A stretch of 64,000 nt of DNA from CAVTLG01 sp963735495 (GCA_963735495.1 CAVTLG010000002.1:1178001-1242000); one strand, 5' to 3'; shown: positions 44,840-54,538, counted from the first letter of the stretch. Translations and numbers: made by a program. Notes: generated by a model not told the origin, from the letters alone.

Positions 44840-45751
44840 TTAACCCTCTTTCGCCTTATTAATCTGCTCTGTCGGCTTAAGCCCGTCAAGAGTCTGATCA
44901 ATACCCTGAATTGCTTGCAATTTCATTTGCTTCTGCTGTTGGTCCATCATCGCTTTCATAGCAAGTTCCGAAGCATCGCGCTTTTCTTCCTTTTCATCAT
45001 CCTTTATTTCACTCTTTAGTGTATTGTCTTGCTCTTTACCTTCTTCTTTAGAATTATCAGCATCTTTACCTTTATTGGTTTTTTCTTTATGCTCCTTAAA
45101 TTGTTTCATAAAATCTGCGAAACTTTCGTGCGCCCTTTCTTCATTTATTAATTCCTTTTTTAATTGCTTTCTCTCCACATGGTCATCATCCCGGACGCGC
45201 TCTTTAGTTTCTTTTAGATCTTTGCGTAAGTCTGATCTGCGCTCATTAGAAAGCCGTAAGTCGCTAGAAAGCTGTAAGTCTCTATCATCTCTGGTGCGCG
45301 AAGGTTTGTCGTTTTCTTGCTTCTGCTGTTTTTGCTCCAGCCTTGCCTTGTGTTCCAGGTTCAGCATTGCCTCGAATCTTAGTAAATTTTCGGCCTTTTT
45401 CTCTTTTAGCGCATTGAATTCACGTTCACGTTCGCGATCACTGCCATTGTTTCGAGTGTCATTACTTTGGTCAGTGCCCTTACTATCAGAGCCTGTATTA
45501 TTATTATTGCTGTTGTTAGTATTATCAGAGCCTGTATTATTATTGCTGTTGTTAGTATTATCAGAGCCTGTACTTTTCTGGCCTGTCTGTTCCCGTAATG
45601 CTGTTCTTGTCGCGTCAAAGTTGCTGGAAAGCTCATCAATCTTTTCCAGCGTAGCCGCTCTATCCTTAGCGTCTGGTTTCTGCTGAGGATCTCGTCCTTG
45701 CATACCTTCCCGACCACCACCACCCTGCCTTTTCTGGAGTTTATTTGCCAT
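44840..45751 (-). CDS. Hydrophilic coiled-coil protein with Asn/Ser repeats
   Basis: A 303-residue, strongly charged protein with no membrane or signal segment. A low-complexity zone at about residues 60-105 has GSDNTNNSNNNTGSDNTN-type repeats, encoded by 27- to 30-bp repeats. After it come Glu/Lys/Arg-rich helical tracts (NALKEKKAENLLRFEAML, DLRLSNERRSDLRKDLKE) typical of coiled coils. GGGAG lies about 11 bases before the ATG. It is divergent from the T4SS operon that starts at 46312, which makes it a candidate accessory protein of that system, but nothing in its sequence proves this. No family was recognised. Confidence 0.7.
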   Translation of the reverse strand: MANKLQKRQGGGGREGMQGRDPQQKPDAKDRAATLEKIDELSSNFDATRTALREQTGQKSTGSDNTNNSNNNTGSDNTNNSNNNNTGSDSKGTDQSNDTRNNGSDREREREFNALKEKKAENLLRFEAMLNLEHKARLEQKQQKQENDKPSRTRDDRDLQLSSDLRLSNERRSDLRKDLKETKERVRDDDHVERKQLKKELINEERAHESFADFMKQFKEHKEKTNKGKDADNSKEEGKEQDNTLKSEIKDDEKEEKRDASELAMKAMMDQQQKQMKLQAIQGIDQTLDGLKPTEQINKAKEG

Positions 45752-46311
45752 TATCTATGGTCTCCCATGAGCGACGCGGAGCTAACCAGCAACAGTATTC
45801 AGGGTACCAATACAAGTATAGCCTGAAAATATAGTTATGGCTATCATACAACCTCATTGAGCCAAAAGACTAGTCGGAAAGAAGGACAATATCAGCGCAA
45901 GGTGACGCCCCTACCCGCTTGCCCTCGTGGGAATGGAACCCGGAAAGGTGGCAACCTACCCGGTAATTCCCTTTGTGCCTCTGATATATCACACTCTAAA
46001 ACGCATCTCTTGTTCCGTTCGCGCCAATGGGGATTGTCCCTACGCGATGACATACACCTACCTGAAGAGTGAGTCATCCCAGTTTGCCTATAATCTCTGG
46101 CCTCTAGAGTATATGCAGGTGATGCAATAGCAGAGCCACTTCTGCCAGATCACAAGATTGTCCCTCTATCCCTCTAGCTAACTTGCCTTGCAGTTATCTA
46201 TGATAGAAAAGGCAAGAATTGTTACTGGTATAGAGATGCAAAAGGGCCGTTTAGTAGCGTCGTACAAATTGGAGTTCCATGCACATGTGATGCTTCTGAG
46301 GAGATTCAGGT
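45752..46311. other. Promoter region of the T4SS operon, with element remnants
   Basis: About 560 bases between the coiled-coil gene and the first T4SS gene. The central part is a degenerate repeat (45895-46072). The last 200 bases should contain the operon promoter; GATTGTCCCTCTATCCCTCT near 46156 is the most notable pyrimidine tract. No gene was seen. Confidence 0.45.
45895..46072. repeat. Degenerate mobile-repeat remnant
   Basis: GCGCAAGGTGACGCCCCTACCC (45895-45916, quoted in reverse relative to copies 1-3) is half of the GTAGGGGCG palindrome, with no partner arm. Further on, GTCCCTACGCGAT (46037-46049) also occurs at 44625-44637, and ACCTGAAGAGTGA (46060-46072) resembles the right end of the MITE-like elements. 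It appears to be a composite of two families. Confidence 0.55.
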
Positions 46312-47952
46312 ATGGATAGTATTGCTTTGATCAAGCTCGTGCTAAAGGTTGTCGGGCTGGGCGGGAACAGCAAAAAAAAACCAAAAAAGGTGTCGAAAAT
46401 ACCCGGATGGCGTCTGACATCAGCTATCCTGGTGTTTTGTGTCACTATTTGTGTGATTGCTGTATCTTACGGTAAAAGCCTTTCTGGGTCATCTAATTCA
46501 AGTCAGCAGAATGGTGTTTCTCCTACAACAGCTAAGGCTGAAGCACAGTACACAGCGCTGATGAATTCCATAGATAAGCAAAACACGTTGAGAACTAGTG
46601 CGAGAGCAGCACTGACTGCTTATCCAGGCAATCAACAAGATACACTTTCGTCCTCTACTGTAGACGAGCAGACAAATGCACAAGCTTATATGCATGTAGC
46701 GGGAAAAGGCGGTGTGGAGGTAAATAGTGTAAGATGCAATGTGCAGACTCAACACATAGTTAACGGCCAGTGTGTCAATAACAGCAGCGGAAGTGGAAGT
46801 GGAAGTGGAAGCGGGAGCGGAGGTGGAAGTGGAAGCGGGAGCGGAGGTGGGAGCGGGAGCGGAGGTGGCGGCTCAGGAGATTGCGTTGACAACTCTGATC
46901 AAGCGGGCATCGGTCGCGGCACCAGCGTTGGTGCAGCGGGCAGCGCTTCGGGGTGTGACGACTCAACACAGAATACGGGTGATTTCCTGACGGGCACAGA
47001 CGGTAATGGAAATTATACTGGTGCGCTCTTCGTCATTCCAAGTGACCTCACTACTAACAACGATGTTATAAGTGCTCTTATAGCGGCTATGCAATGGGTC
47101 GCGGGAATCTGTGTTGCGCCGATCATTGCCCTGATAGGTGTGAGAGTTATGACGGGGGCAGTGTCGATGCGCTTTGCAGATGCACTTGAATCTCTGCCAC
47201 GTCTGGTTCTAGCGGTGGTTGGTGTGGCCTTCTGCAAAACGCTTGCGGAACTGGCATTCCAGCTTTCTGGCATGATGGACAACCTGGCAATTGAGGCCGC
47301 GAAGGGTGCCGATCCGGGTGTAATGAATGTCACAGCGATTGTTTTCCCTGTTAGTACCTGGGCTATCTGGCTAGGCGTTTTATTAGGTCTCGGCTTGGGG
47401 ATCCTCGTATTGCAAATGGTTGCACAACTTTCAGTGCTTGGTACCGACTTTGGTGTAGCTATTTCCATCCCTCTCATTATCATCCTTTTTTTAACTGTCA
47501 TGCTGGTACTTGCACCTTACTTTGTCACGGCCATCTTTTCAGTTATCCTGGGTGCGCAGGTGATTATGCGCATAATGCTCCTCAATGTTTATGTCATCCT
47601 TAGTCCGTTAGCCATGATTGCCGCGGCATTACCTGGTCAATCAGGCATAGGTTTTACCAAAGAGTGGATTATGGGCTTCTTTAGCCTGATTGCAGCAATG
47701 TTAGCACAGGTTGTGGTATTAATTGTCGGGATGGTCACGTACAGTACCGTCATGCTGGACGTATTGGGTCTCAAATCTGCAAAGATAGGGGACGCTAATG
47801 AGATGATCTTGAACCTGATCCAGGTAGGAACGATTGTCTTAATGTTGCGTGTACCCACACTCTTCAAGTCGAACTCCACTAACCTGGTTGTGCAGGCGGG
47901 TTCAGCGGTTGGAGGTAGTGTGGCAGGTACTTACACCATGCTTATGAAATAA
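46312..47952 (+). CDS. VirB6/TrbL-like polytopic T4SS channel protein
   Basis: A 546-residue membrane protein heading the secretion operon; AGGAG lies 8 bases before the ATG. One membrane helix near residues 40-60 (SAILVFCVTICVIAVSYG) precedes an outer or linker region with a Gly-Ser stretch (GSGSGSGSGGGSGSG) at about 158-188. Then come about six hydrophobic helices (255 onward), including AAMQWVAGICVAPIIALIGV, MMDNLAIEAAKG and GFTKEWIMGFFSLIAAMLAQV. This topology and position next to VirB4-type genes match TrbL/VirB6, which form the inner-membrane part of the channel. The family is divergent, so the assignment rests on topology and context. Its unusually long Gly-Ser linker is encoded by a repetitive GGAAGTGGAAGC tract. 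Confidence 0.72.
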   Translation: MDSIALIKLVLKVVGLGGNSKKKPKKVSKIPGWRLTSAILVFCVTICVIAVSYGKSLSGSSNSSQQNGVSPTTAKAEAQYTALMNSIDKQNTLRTSARAALTAYPGNQQDTLSSSTVDEQTNAQAYMHVAGKGGVEVNSVRCNVQTQHIVNGQCVNNSSGSGSGSGSGSGGGSGSGSGGGSGSGGGGSGDCVDNSDQAGIGRGTSVGAAGSASGCDDSTQNTGDFLTGTDGNGNYTGALFVIPSDLTTNNDVISALIAAMQWVAGICVAPIIALIGVRVMTGAVSMRFADALESLPRLVLAVVGVAFCKTLAELAFQLSGMMDNLAIEAAKGADPGVMNVTAIVFPVSTWAIWLGVLLGLGLGILVLQMVAQLSVLGTDFGVAISIPLIIILFLTVMLVLAPYFVTAIFSVILGAQVIMRIMLLNVYVILSPLAMIAAALPGQSGIGFTKEWIMGFFSLIAAMLAQVVVLIVGMVTYSTVMLDVLGLKSAKIGDANEMILNLIQVGTIVLMLRVPTLFKSNSTNLVVQAGSAVGGSVAGTYTMLMK

Positions 47953-48027
47953 TGCCTAGGCCTTTGCCGCATAGACTGAATGGGAACGTAGAGCAAATTA
48001 TAGCATAGCACAGATAAGGTATGTCCG

Positions 48028-49308
48028 ATGAGAGTAAAACAATGGAATCAGCTAGTACTACTGGGAGTACTCTGCCTGTTCATGCTGCTATTGTTTGCTT
48101 CCTGCGGAAAGACACAGCCGCCGCCAGTAATGAGGATAGCCCCCGTAAAGGCGTCTACACCGACCTGGGTTAGTGCGGCTAAAAAGCAAGGCTTTAGTTC
48201 CCATGGTCAATACATCGCCGCGCAAGCGATAACCTTAGCACAAAATTTATACGGCGCGCAAAATAATCAATACTACGCAGATGATCCGACCCTGGCCTCT
48301 ACCATCGCGTATTGGAAGCAGACCTGTCAGAATGCCGACGGATCATTGTGTACGGAGGCCAGAAGCGGCAGCCTGCAATGCGTTGAATTCGCAACAGGTA
48401 TCTTTGCTGCTATTGATGATGAACTGCCGTACATTGGAAACGCGAACCAGTTCTGGAATCTCTATCATGCCAAAGCCGGCTGGCAGGAAATCCCGGCGCA
48501 GTCAGCGCGGACGGATGCCCCTGCACTGGGCGATATTGCCACGTGGACGGGGGAAGGCGACGGGCATCTCGCCATCGTCGTCGATCTCCAGGCACCACAG
48601 AATGGTCAGGATGGCTATATTACTGTCGCCCAGGCAAACGCACCTGATCTTTTTGATAACCTTACCTGGCATGCAAACGGACAGATTGATTCCTGGTCTG
48701 GTTATACGCTGCAAGGGTTCATTCGCCAACAGCAGATCGCACCTTGCTTGCAACAGCAAGTAACGTCCACCCAACAACAATGGGAGGTGCTGGCTATCCA
48801 GGCAGCCGTCTACTATGGCATTCCATCGAAATATTTTCTGAAGCAACTCTGTCAAAGCGGTTTTCAGGCCGTGAATAGCCAGGGAAAGGCTGTCATCAGC
48901 GCAACGGGAGCCATCGGCATTGCGCAATTACCTGCGCAGGTAGCAGCTCAGATACCGCGTTGTGTGACCAATTTTGTCAATAACGCTATTGATTGTGCTC
49001 AGATGCCTGGTAGCTTGCCAGCAGGTACGGGTATCGACCCGACGAAGCCTGCGCAAGCCATACCAGCTGCGGCCTATGAGATGTCAACGCTCTATGCCCA
49101 TTATCTGCACAACAGCGGCAGCAAGGTCGCTCCTGATGACATCGAGGCTTATGAGATGGCCCTGGCTGCCTACAACACGGGGACGAAGAGTGTTGATCGA
49201 GCGGTGCAGACATGTAAAGTTACCGGTTGGCTGACCTGCCTTAATCGGCAGCAGCCGCGACAGCAGGCAAAGAACTATGTCAACGCCATTCTTGGCGTAT
49301 CTCTATAA
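48028..49308 (+). CDS. VirB1-like lipoprotein: CHAP amidase plus SLT-like domain
   Basis: A 426-residue secreted protein. A lipoprotein signal ends at FASC (Cys26). Residues 60-235 form a CHAP-type domain: Cys118 in LQCVEFATG and His180 in GEGDGHLAIVV. Residues 250-420 form a lytic transglycosylase-like domain with YYGIPSKYFLKQL, then ISATGAIGIAQLP and ALAAYNTGTKSVDRAVQ. The catalytic Glu of SLT domains (normally in an ESGF context) is replaced by Gln276 (CQSGF), so this half may bind rather than cut glycan. T4SS operons usually carry one such wall-opening enzyme. AAGG lies about 9 bases before the ATG. Confidence 0.85.
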   Translation: MRVKQWNQLVLLGVLCLFMLLLFASCGKTQPPPVMRIAPVKASTPTWVSAAKKQGFSSHGQYIAAQAITLAQNLYGAQNNQYYADDPTLASTIAYWKQTCQNADGSLCTEARSGSLQCVEFATGIFAAIDDELPYIGNANQFWNLYHAKAGWQEIPAQSARTDAPALGDIATWTGEGDGHLAIVVDLQAPQNGQDGYITVAQANAPDLFDNLTWHANGQIDSWSGYTLQGFIRQQQIAPCLQQQVTSTQQQWEVLAIQAAVYYGIPSKYFLKQLCQSGFQAVNSQGKAVISATGAIGIAQLPAQVAAQIPRCVTNFVNNAIDCAQMPGSLPAGTGIDPTKPAQAIPAAAYEMSTLYAHYLHNSGSKVAPDDIEAYEMALAAYNTGTKSVDRAVQTCKVTGWLTCLNRQQPRQQAKNYVNAILGVSL

Positions 49309-49476
49309 TTGCTCAGTTGCCAGATAGCAGATGCTGTCGGCGGTTGAGTGATTGGATCTTCATCCTCAAGGACGGAGAACCGGGTGATTTTTACATTGGA
49401 CAAATTTAGTAGTTCGCGTATTTACAGGTGCATAGCTCTGGGTAATCTCAGAACAAAGGAAAGGACGTTACGTTTC

Positions 49477-49716
49477 ATGACAGCACTTGAAGGGGAACTT
49501 TACTCTTTTATCGCCAGCGCTACTGGCATCTTAACAGGCATTGGTGTGGCCCTTTGTATTGCGGGTATCGTCGTCGGTGGTCTGATGCGTGCTACTGCCT
49601 TCGGCAACGAAAGAAAAGTTGCGCGCTCGAACCAGGCTATTGCCTGCGCTGTGATTGGGCTGGTGATTGTGGTACTTTCTACCGCCGTCGCGACAGCGGT
49701 CAATGGTGCCTTCTAG
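49477..49716 (+). CDS. VirB2-like pilin subunit, copy 1
   Basis: A 79-residue protein with two hydrophobic helices (FIASATGILTGIGVALCIAG and ACAVIGLVIVVLSTAVATA) joined by a short basic loop (AFGNERKVARSNQ), the layout of VirB2/TrbC-type pilins and of the small T4SS subunits of Gram-positive elements. ATG 49477 is preferred; the open frame extends to 49348, but the second copy starts at the same residue with the same leader (TTACGTTTC before the ATG). It lies between the VirB1-like and PrgI-like genes, as expected for a pilin. It differs from copy 2 by one residue (Arg49 to Ser). Confidence 0.72.
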   Translation: MTALEGELYSFIASATGILTGIGVALCIAGIVVGGLMRATAFGNERKVARSNQAIACAVIGLVIVVLSTAVATAVNGAF

Positions 49717-49901
49717 CACACAACACGGAGCTGTTGGTGCTGGCAGGGCCTGTGCAAAAAGCTAGATCAGCGCTCTGGTTGGTACGCATTTTATCGTCCT
49801 GATACAAGGGATGTTTGGTGCGGCTTTCCTGCATAAGGCCAGGCCAAACAAGGATCTGAATAGTAGCCATCTATCTCACAAAAGAAGGGATTTTACGTTT
49901 C

Positions 49902-50141
49902 ATGACAGCACTTGAAGGGGAACTTTACTCTTTTATCGCCAGCGCCACAGGTATCTTAACAGGCATTGGTGTGGCCCTTTGTATTGCGGGTATCGTCGTC
50001 GGTGGTCTGATGCGTGCTACTGCCTTCGGCAACGAAAGCAAGGTGGCGCGCTCGAATCAGGCCATCGCCTGTGCCGTGATTGGGCTGGTGATTGTGGTAC
50101 TTTCTACCGCCGTCGCGACAGCGGTCAATGGCGCCTTCTAG
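49902..50141 (+). CDS. VirB2-like pilin subunit, copy 2
   Basis: A second 79-residue pilin-like protein, identical to the copy at 49477 apart from Ser for Arg in the loop (AFGNESKVARSNQ). DNA identity covers the whole gene and the bases just before the ATG, then stops. A purine-rich AAAGAAGGGA precedes the start. Such a tandem pair suggests recent duplication and high demand for the subunit. Confidence 0.72.
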   Translation: MTALEGELYSFIASATGILTGIGVALCIAGIVVGGLMRATAFGNESKVARSNQAIACAVIGLVIVVLSTAVATAVNGAF

Positions 50142-50300
50142 CAGGCATAACGCTCGGTCCAGCATCGAGGATATCTGCTCTGCTGGTGCGCCCATTTGTC
50201 TATCCTGCTGTTGCTGGCTCTGAGCGTTATTTCTTCGCGCAGGGAGAATGACAGTTGTCGATGGCTGAAAAATAGATCTGTTGCTAACGTTGAGAGGAGC

Positions 50301-50717
50301 ATGAATGCAAAGATGAAAAAAGAGGAGTTTCCGACATTTCTGAATGAGCAACCCACGATCATCTTTGGTCGAACAGGACGTGAGTTGCTGATTATTGCCA
50401 TCGGTTTGGGTATGGCGTATATTACGTGGCTACGTTTAGGTGAGATCATTCATGGGAATAGCATAGAGGTTGGCGTCGTCAAGGCTATCCTTTCAGCGAT
50501 AGTTGTGGTGATAGCCGGTGGTATCGCCTTTGCCAATATAGCCACGCGACCTGTGGAAGAGTGGGCGTTTGTCTGGCTTTTCTACGCGCTCATCCCTAAG
50601 GTCTATCTTTATCTGCCTGAAGAGGAAGGTGAGCCTGCCAGCGAACAAAGTAGTGCGAAAAAGAAGGATCTCCTGAAACAGCAGGCCAATGCAGATGACG
50701 ATTTTGCAGATGATTAG
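50301..50717 (+). CDS. PrgI/VirB3-like T4SS membrane protein
   Basis: About 138 residues. The start region MKKEEFPTFLNEQPTIIFGR and the following helix TGRELLIIAIGLGMAYITW are what is expected of the PrgI family, whose members follow the pattern of a short P-x-F-L-x-E-x-P segment, I-F-G-x-T and two helices. The second helix is VKAILSAIVVVIAGGIAFA. The C-terminus is acidic and Lys-rich. PrgI is the Gram-positive counterpart of VirB3 and pairs with VirB4. AGGAG at 50295 is too close to the ATG at 50301, so ATG 50313 (MKKEEF) is an equally good start. It ends 18 bases before the VirB4 gene. Confidence 0.78.
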   Translation: MNAKMKKEEFPTFLNEQPTIIFGRTGRELLIIAIGLGMAYITWLRLGEIIHGNSIEVGVVKAILSAIVVVIAGGIAFANIATRPVEEWAFVWLFYALIPKVYLYLPEEEGEPASEQSSAKKKDLLKQQANADDDFADD

Positions 50718-50735
50718 ATTTGGAGTTATATTCCT

Positions 50736-53426
50736 ATGACAATTGCACCGAGAACCCCTAGCATGCTCTTATCAGGCCCAGTAAGCGTTGTGAATGCCTT
50801 TATCAAATTACGAGAGGTCTCGGGTGATGTGGCATGCCTGAATTTTGGCGGCAAAAACTTTGAGTATCGTGGCATCCTCAAAGTGAACTCTGTGAATTTT
50901 TCTCTGATGTCTGAGGAAGAACAAGAAGGCATTATTGAGGGCTTTAAGGGCTTTATCAATGGTATCTCTTTTCCTATTCAGATTCTGATTCGCAATCGTC
51001 CGCATAATCTGGATCTCTATCTCCAGTCATTGGAGTCCGTGCAAGGAGTCCTGGCGCCTCTCGCTCAGAATCATGCTGAGTTTGTACGTAAGCTTGCATC
51101 CAGGCGTGCGTTGGTGAAGCGCGAATTCTATATTATTGTTCCCGCTGATAAACAGACAGCCAAAAACAAGACTGAGGCCCTGATCAATGCGCAATTGCAA
51201 TTGAAGCTGCGCCTGGAAGAATTGTTGCGTCAATTGGAACGTATGGGCCTGACGGGGAAGCGCTTAAATTCGCTGGAGATTGTACAGCTTTACCAGAGCT
51301 GTTATACACCCTGGGAGGCACGCGAGAGGCCAGTCACGCAAAGGATGTTGAATGGCAGCGAGGGAGGACCGGTGGTTTCGGCTATGGAAAGCAGCTATGC
51401 TCCTTCTGATATCGATCTGTTTTCAGACTTGAACCTGGAGTTGCCATCAACAGAGGCCACTCAAAGGGGTAAGAAACAGAAAAAACAACAGAAAAATGCT
51501 GAGCAAAACAAGCTTCCCAGCTTTATTAAGCTCCCGGATTTGATTACGCCTAGTAGTGTCCAGATTTATCCCTCGTACATACGTATTGATGGGGAATCAA
51601 GCCAGGAGTACACCAGAACGCTGTCGCTGGTTAGCTATCCGCGCAGTGCCTATCCAGGTTGGTTTGATAGTATTATTCAGGTGGACGAGCCAAATATCGA
51701 TTTTAGTATTCATATTACCCCCTTGCCGCCTGAGCAGGTTGGCTCGCGCCTGGGCCGCAAAGCCGTAGAATTTCGCGGCGCCGCTCTCGTCTCTGAGCGC
51801 CAGGGGAGAACCGCTGATCCATCCACCACCATTGCCTTGCAAGACGTCGAAAAGCTGCGTGAGAATATTGCACGCGGTACTGAACGCGTCTTTAACATGT
51901 CCGTCTTTATCCAGGTGCGTGGGCGAGATCGACGCGAACTGGCTGAACGCAGTGATCGTATTGCATCGACCATTCGTAGTCTGGATTTCCGCGCGTTACC
52001 GGTGCACTGGCAACACCATATGGGCCTGGTGAGTTGCCTGCCAGATGCCAATAATCAATTAGGGCGAGGTCGTCTGTTTGGTACTGGCTCCGCATCGACG
52101 TTCTACCCCTTTACGAATAGCGATATCAGTATGGATAATGGCGTGATGTTTGGCGCACATCCAAACGGCGGCCTGGTGATCCTGGACCCCTTCAACAGTA
52201 AAATACTGGAGAACGGAAACATGGTTGTTTTCGCCAAATCAGGGGCAGGCAAAAGTTTCTTCCTGAAGACGGTCACAAGCCGTTTGTTACCGACTTGTAA
52301 TGTCTACGTCATTGACCCTGAAGCTGAATATGGCAATATGTGTGAGACAGTGCATGGTCAATATGTCCGTCTCTCCTCGGATTCGCTGCAGATCAACCCT
52401 TTTGAACTGTATGGAAACACCACGACAAATACAGGACCGAAAGATAGAGAAGAGGCAAAAGCTGATGCCAACTTCTTTCGTGAAAAACTCCTCAACCTCA
52501 TCACCTTGCTGGAGTTGCTCCTCTCTGATGAAGGGGTGTTGCCGCAAAAGGAGAAAGCCTTCCTCTATAAATGTGTCGTGAAAACATACGAGAATCGTGG
52601 CATCACCATGGACGCCTCTACCCACTCACGCACTCCTCCCAATATGCAAGAGTTCTATGTCATTATGTCGAGCGCTTTGCGCGGCGATGAACGCTTTGGC
52701 ATTGGTCAGGATGTGTATGGACTCAGTGAGCGCTTAGAGCGTTACTTGCATCTGTTTCCAACGCGCACACGCGTCGTATTAGATAACAAGTTTATCGATT
52801 ATAATATCCGTGAGCTGAATGACTCGCTAAAGCCTATTGGTTTGTTTCTGATTACCGAGTTTTTGTGGACAAAAATTCGCCAGGCGCGCGAGGCTAACGT
52901 TCCGCAACCTCACACGATCATCCTGATTGATGAGGCATGGCTGCTGATGCAGTTCCAGCAGGGAGCGAAATTCCTGGAAGAGCTGGCACGTAGAATTCGT
53001 AAATATGGCGGTGGACTCTGGTGCACCACACAGAATTCAGACGACTTCCTGAGTTCAGATGAGGGCAAAACTATCCTGGCGATGGCGACCATGAAGTTCT
53101 TGATGAAGCAAGACTCCAGTACTATCGACTCGGTTGTGCATACGTTCCATCTCAGTCACGGTCAGAGGAGCTTCTTACTGGGCGCCAGGCGTGGTGAAGG
53201 GTTGTTTGCAACCAAAAGTTGGACACAGATGGAAGTGCTCGCTTCACCGTTGGAGGCTGAGATGGCAAATACGACGGTGGCATCAGCATTAACGCAAGCA
53301 CAGCAAGCGGCACTGGATTTGGAACAAAACTATCAAGAAACGTCAAAAGGGGGGAAAGCAGCACGTGCTCAAGCAGCACGTGTGGTAGTTGACGCACGTA
53401 AACAAAGCGAAGTGAAGCGGAATTGA
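50736..53426 (+). CDS. virB4: VirB4-family T4SS ATPase
   Basis: An 896-residue ATPase that powers T4SS assembly and transport. After an N-terminal region (about 1-450) including a DITPSS-like segment, Walker A GAGKS is at 503-507 (AKSGAGKSFFLKTV), with VIDPEAEYGNMCETV, and Walker B is LIDEAW (732-735 DEAW), followed by the TRP-like LARRIRKYGGGLWCTTQNSDDFL typical of VirB4. The tail is Ala/Gln-rich. A GGAG lies 12 bases before the ATG. The stop overlaps the start of the next gene by 4 bases. This is the most certain T4SS call in the window and fixes the operon as a secretion machine. Confidence 0.93.
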   Translation: MTIAPRTPSMLLSGPVSVVNAFIKLREVSGDVACLNFGGKNFEYRGILKVNSVNFSLMSEEEQEGIIEGFKGFINGISFPIQILIRNRPHNLDLYLQSLESVQGVLAPLAQNHAEFVRKLASRRALVKREFYIIVPADKQTAKNKTEALINAQLQLKLRLEELLRQLERMGLTGKRLNSLEIVQLYQSCYTPWEARERPVTQRMLNGSEGGPVVSAMESSYAPSDIDLFSDLNLELPSTEATQRGKKQKKQQKNAEQNKLPSFIKLPDLITPSSVQIYPSYIRIDGESSQEYTRTLSLVSYPRSAYPGWFDSIIQVDEPNIDFSIHITPLPPEQVGSRLGRKAVEFRGAALVSERQGRTADPSTTIALQDVEKLRENIARGTERVFNMSVFIQVRGRDRRELAERSDRIASTIRSLDFRALPVHWQHHMGLVSCLPDANNQLGRGRLFGTGSASTFYPFTNSDISMDNGVMFGAHPNGGLVILDPFNSKILENGNMVVFAKSGAGKSFFLKTVTSRLLPTCNVYVIDPEAEYGNMCETVHGQYVRLSSDSLQINPFELYGNTTTNTGPKDREEAKADANFFREKLLNLITLLELLLSDEGVLPQKEKAFLYKCVVKTYENRGITMDASTHSRTPPNMQEFYVIMSSALRGDERFGIGQDVYGLSERLERYLHLFPTRTRVVLDNKFIDYNIRELNDSLKPIGLFLITEFLWTKIRQAREANVPQPHTIILIDEAWLLMQFQQGAKFLEELARRIRKYGGGLWCTTQNSDDFLSSDEGKTILAMATMKFLMKQDSSTIDSVVHTFHLSHGQRSFLLGARRGEGLFATKSWTQMEVLASPLEAEMANTTVASALTQAQQAALDLEQNYQETSKGGKAARAQAARVVVDARKQSEVKRN

Positions 53427-54511
53427 GCAATATGATGAGTTCTCAGTCGAATACCTTACCAAGCAATACGCGACCCTCCTCGCTGACGTACTATCTGCTA
53501 CGCAGCTGGCTGCCGATCCTTATCGTCGGTGGTGTGATATTCTGGCTGTCTGGCGGTTTTCCGCCAACAGCGTGGGTACTCCTGAGCCAGCTGATTAGTC
53601 GATGGAGCGCGCTCCAGGCAACACAAGGCAGTGCTGCCTTGATCCCTCTCTGCATCCTGGTGGTGCAATGTGTCTTGCTGCTCATTGCCTGGGGCATGCT
53701 CGTACTGGTCATCATTCGCGAAATATCTGCTTTCAAAGACTGGCAAGCGCAAAAAAGAATTGTACAGTTACAAGCTGCACTGCTGGCAAGCGGAAATGCG
53801 CCGGCAACGGCTGCTACAGTAAACAGGCCAGTATCTCCGTTGCCACAGCCACAGCAAGCTGTCCAACAAAAGCCAGTAGCACAGCAAAGTGTCCAACAAA
53901 AGCCAGTAGCACAGCAAAGTGTCCCAAAACCGGTAGCACAGCAAAGTGTCTGGTATGATCAAGTTTCAGGCCCCCTCACGCCTGTACAACCTGAGCCAGC
54001 CAATCGTGGATTGAGAATAGAGCTAGATGAGTCTGACAGTGCACCTGATAGTCCCTTTGATAACAAACTGCTGACTTCCATGCAACTGAAAAGCCGTGGA
54101 TTGCGCCTGGACCTGGATAAGCCGGAAGCCATGCCTCCGAATCCTTTTGATGGTGATGATAAGTCGCCCTCTGCGCAACTGAAAAGTCGTGGTCTACAAG
54201 TTTCCTCAGATGGAACATCCAGGCCAGTTAAAGGCAACCCAAATGATCCCTTTGGGGCAAAAGACGATGTCTTCGACTTCTTTCTTGAGTCGGATGAGGA
54301 TGCAGAAAATGCTGCACCTGACGAGGAAGAAGCTCCCGTTGAAGAAGCAGAGCCTGAAAAAGAAATTCCCCCCTTTCTTTACGGCAATCCTTTCGAAGGA
54401 GAATTGCCTGAAGTATTCCGTTACGACATGGATTTAAGACAATCTGTTCTGGATATACGAGATGCCAAAGATGCAGACAAAGACCAGGACAAGGATAAAG
54501 GCAAAGCATAG
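53423..54511 (+). CDS. Membrane protein of the T4SS operon with NPF-type repeats
   Basis: A 362-residue protein that starts at TTG 53423 (overlapping the VirB4 stop) or ATG 53432. Two membrane helices lie near residues 30-50 (LPILIVGGVIFWLSGGF) and 75-100 (LCILVVQCVLLLIAWGMLV). The long cytosolic part has QQKPVAQQSV repeats (30-bp DNA repeat, 53862-53950), three related units (NRGLRIELDESD, SRGLRLDLDKPE, SRGLQVSSDG) each with a following D/N-P-F, and an acidic Glu/Asp-rich segment. I do not recognise the family. The position directly after VirB4 suggests a platform or substrate-recruiting component specific to this system. Confidence 0.75.
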   Translation: MSNMMSSQSNTLPSNTRPSSLTYYLLRSWLPILIVGGVIFWLSGGFPPTAWVLLSQLISRWSALQATQGSAALIPLCILVVQCVLLLIAWGMLVLVIIREISAFKDWQAQKRIVQLQAALLASGNAPATAATVNRPVSPLPQPQQAVQQKPVAQQSVQQKPVAQQSVPKPVAQQSVWYDQVSGPLTPVQPEPANRGLRIELDESDSAPDSPFDNKLLTSMQLKSRGLRLDLDKPEAMPPNPFDGDDKSPSAQLKSRGLQVSSDGTSRPVKGNPNDPFGAKDDVFDFFLESDEDAENAAPDEEEAPVEEAEPEKEIPPFLYGNPFEGELPEVFRYDMDLRQSVLDIRDAKDADKDQDKDKGKA

Positions 54512-54538
54512 CAAGATAACATATAAGGACAGCACACC

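Noticed and set aside
45024..45686. 220-codon plus-strand Leu/Ser-rich frame
   Set aside because: It is the shadow of the Lys/Glu-rich coiled-coil gene; hydrophobicity is an artefact of complementing charged codons.
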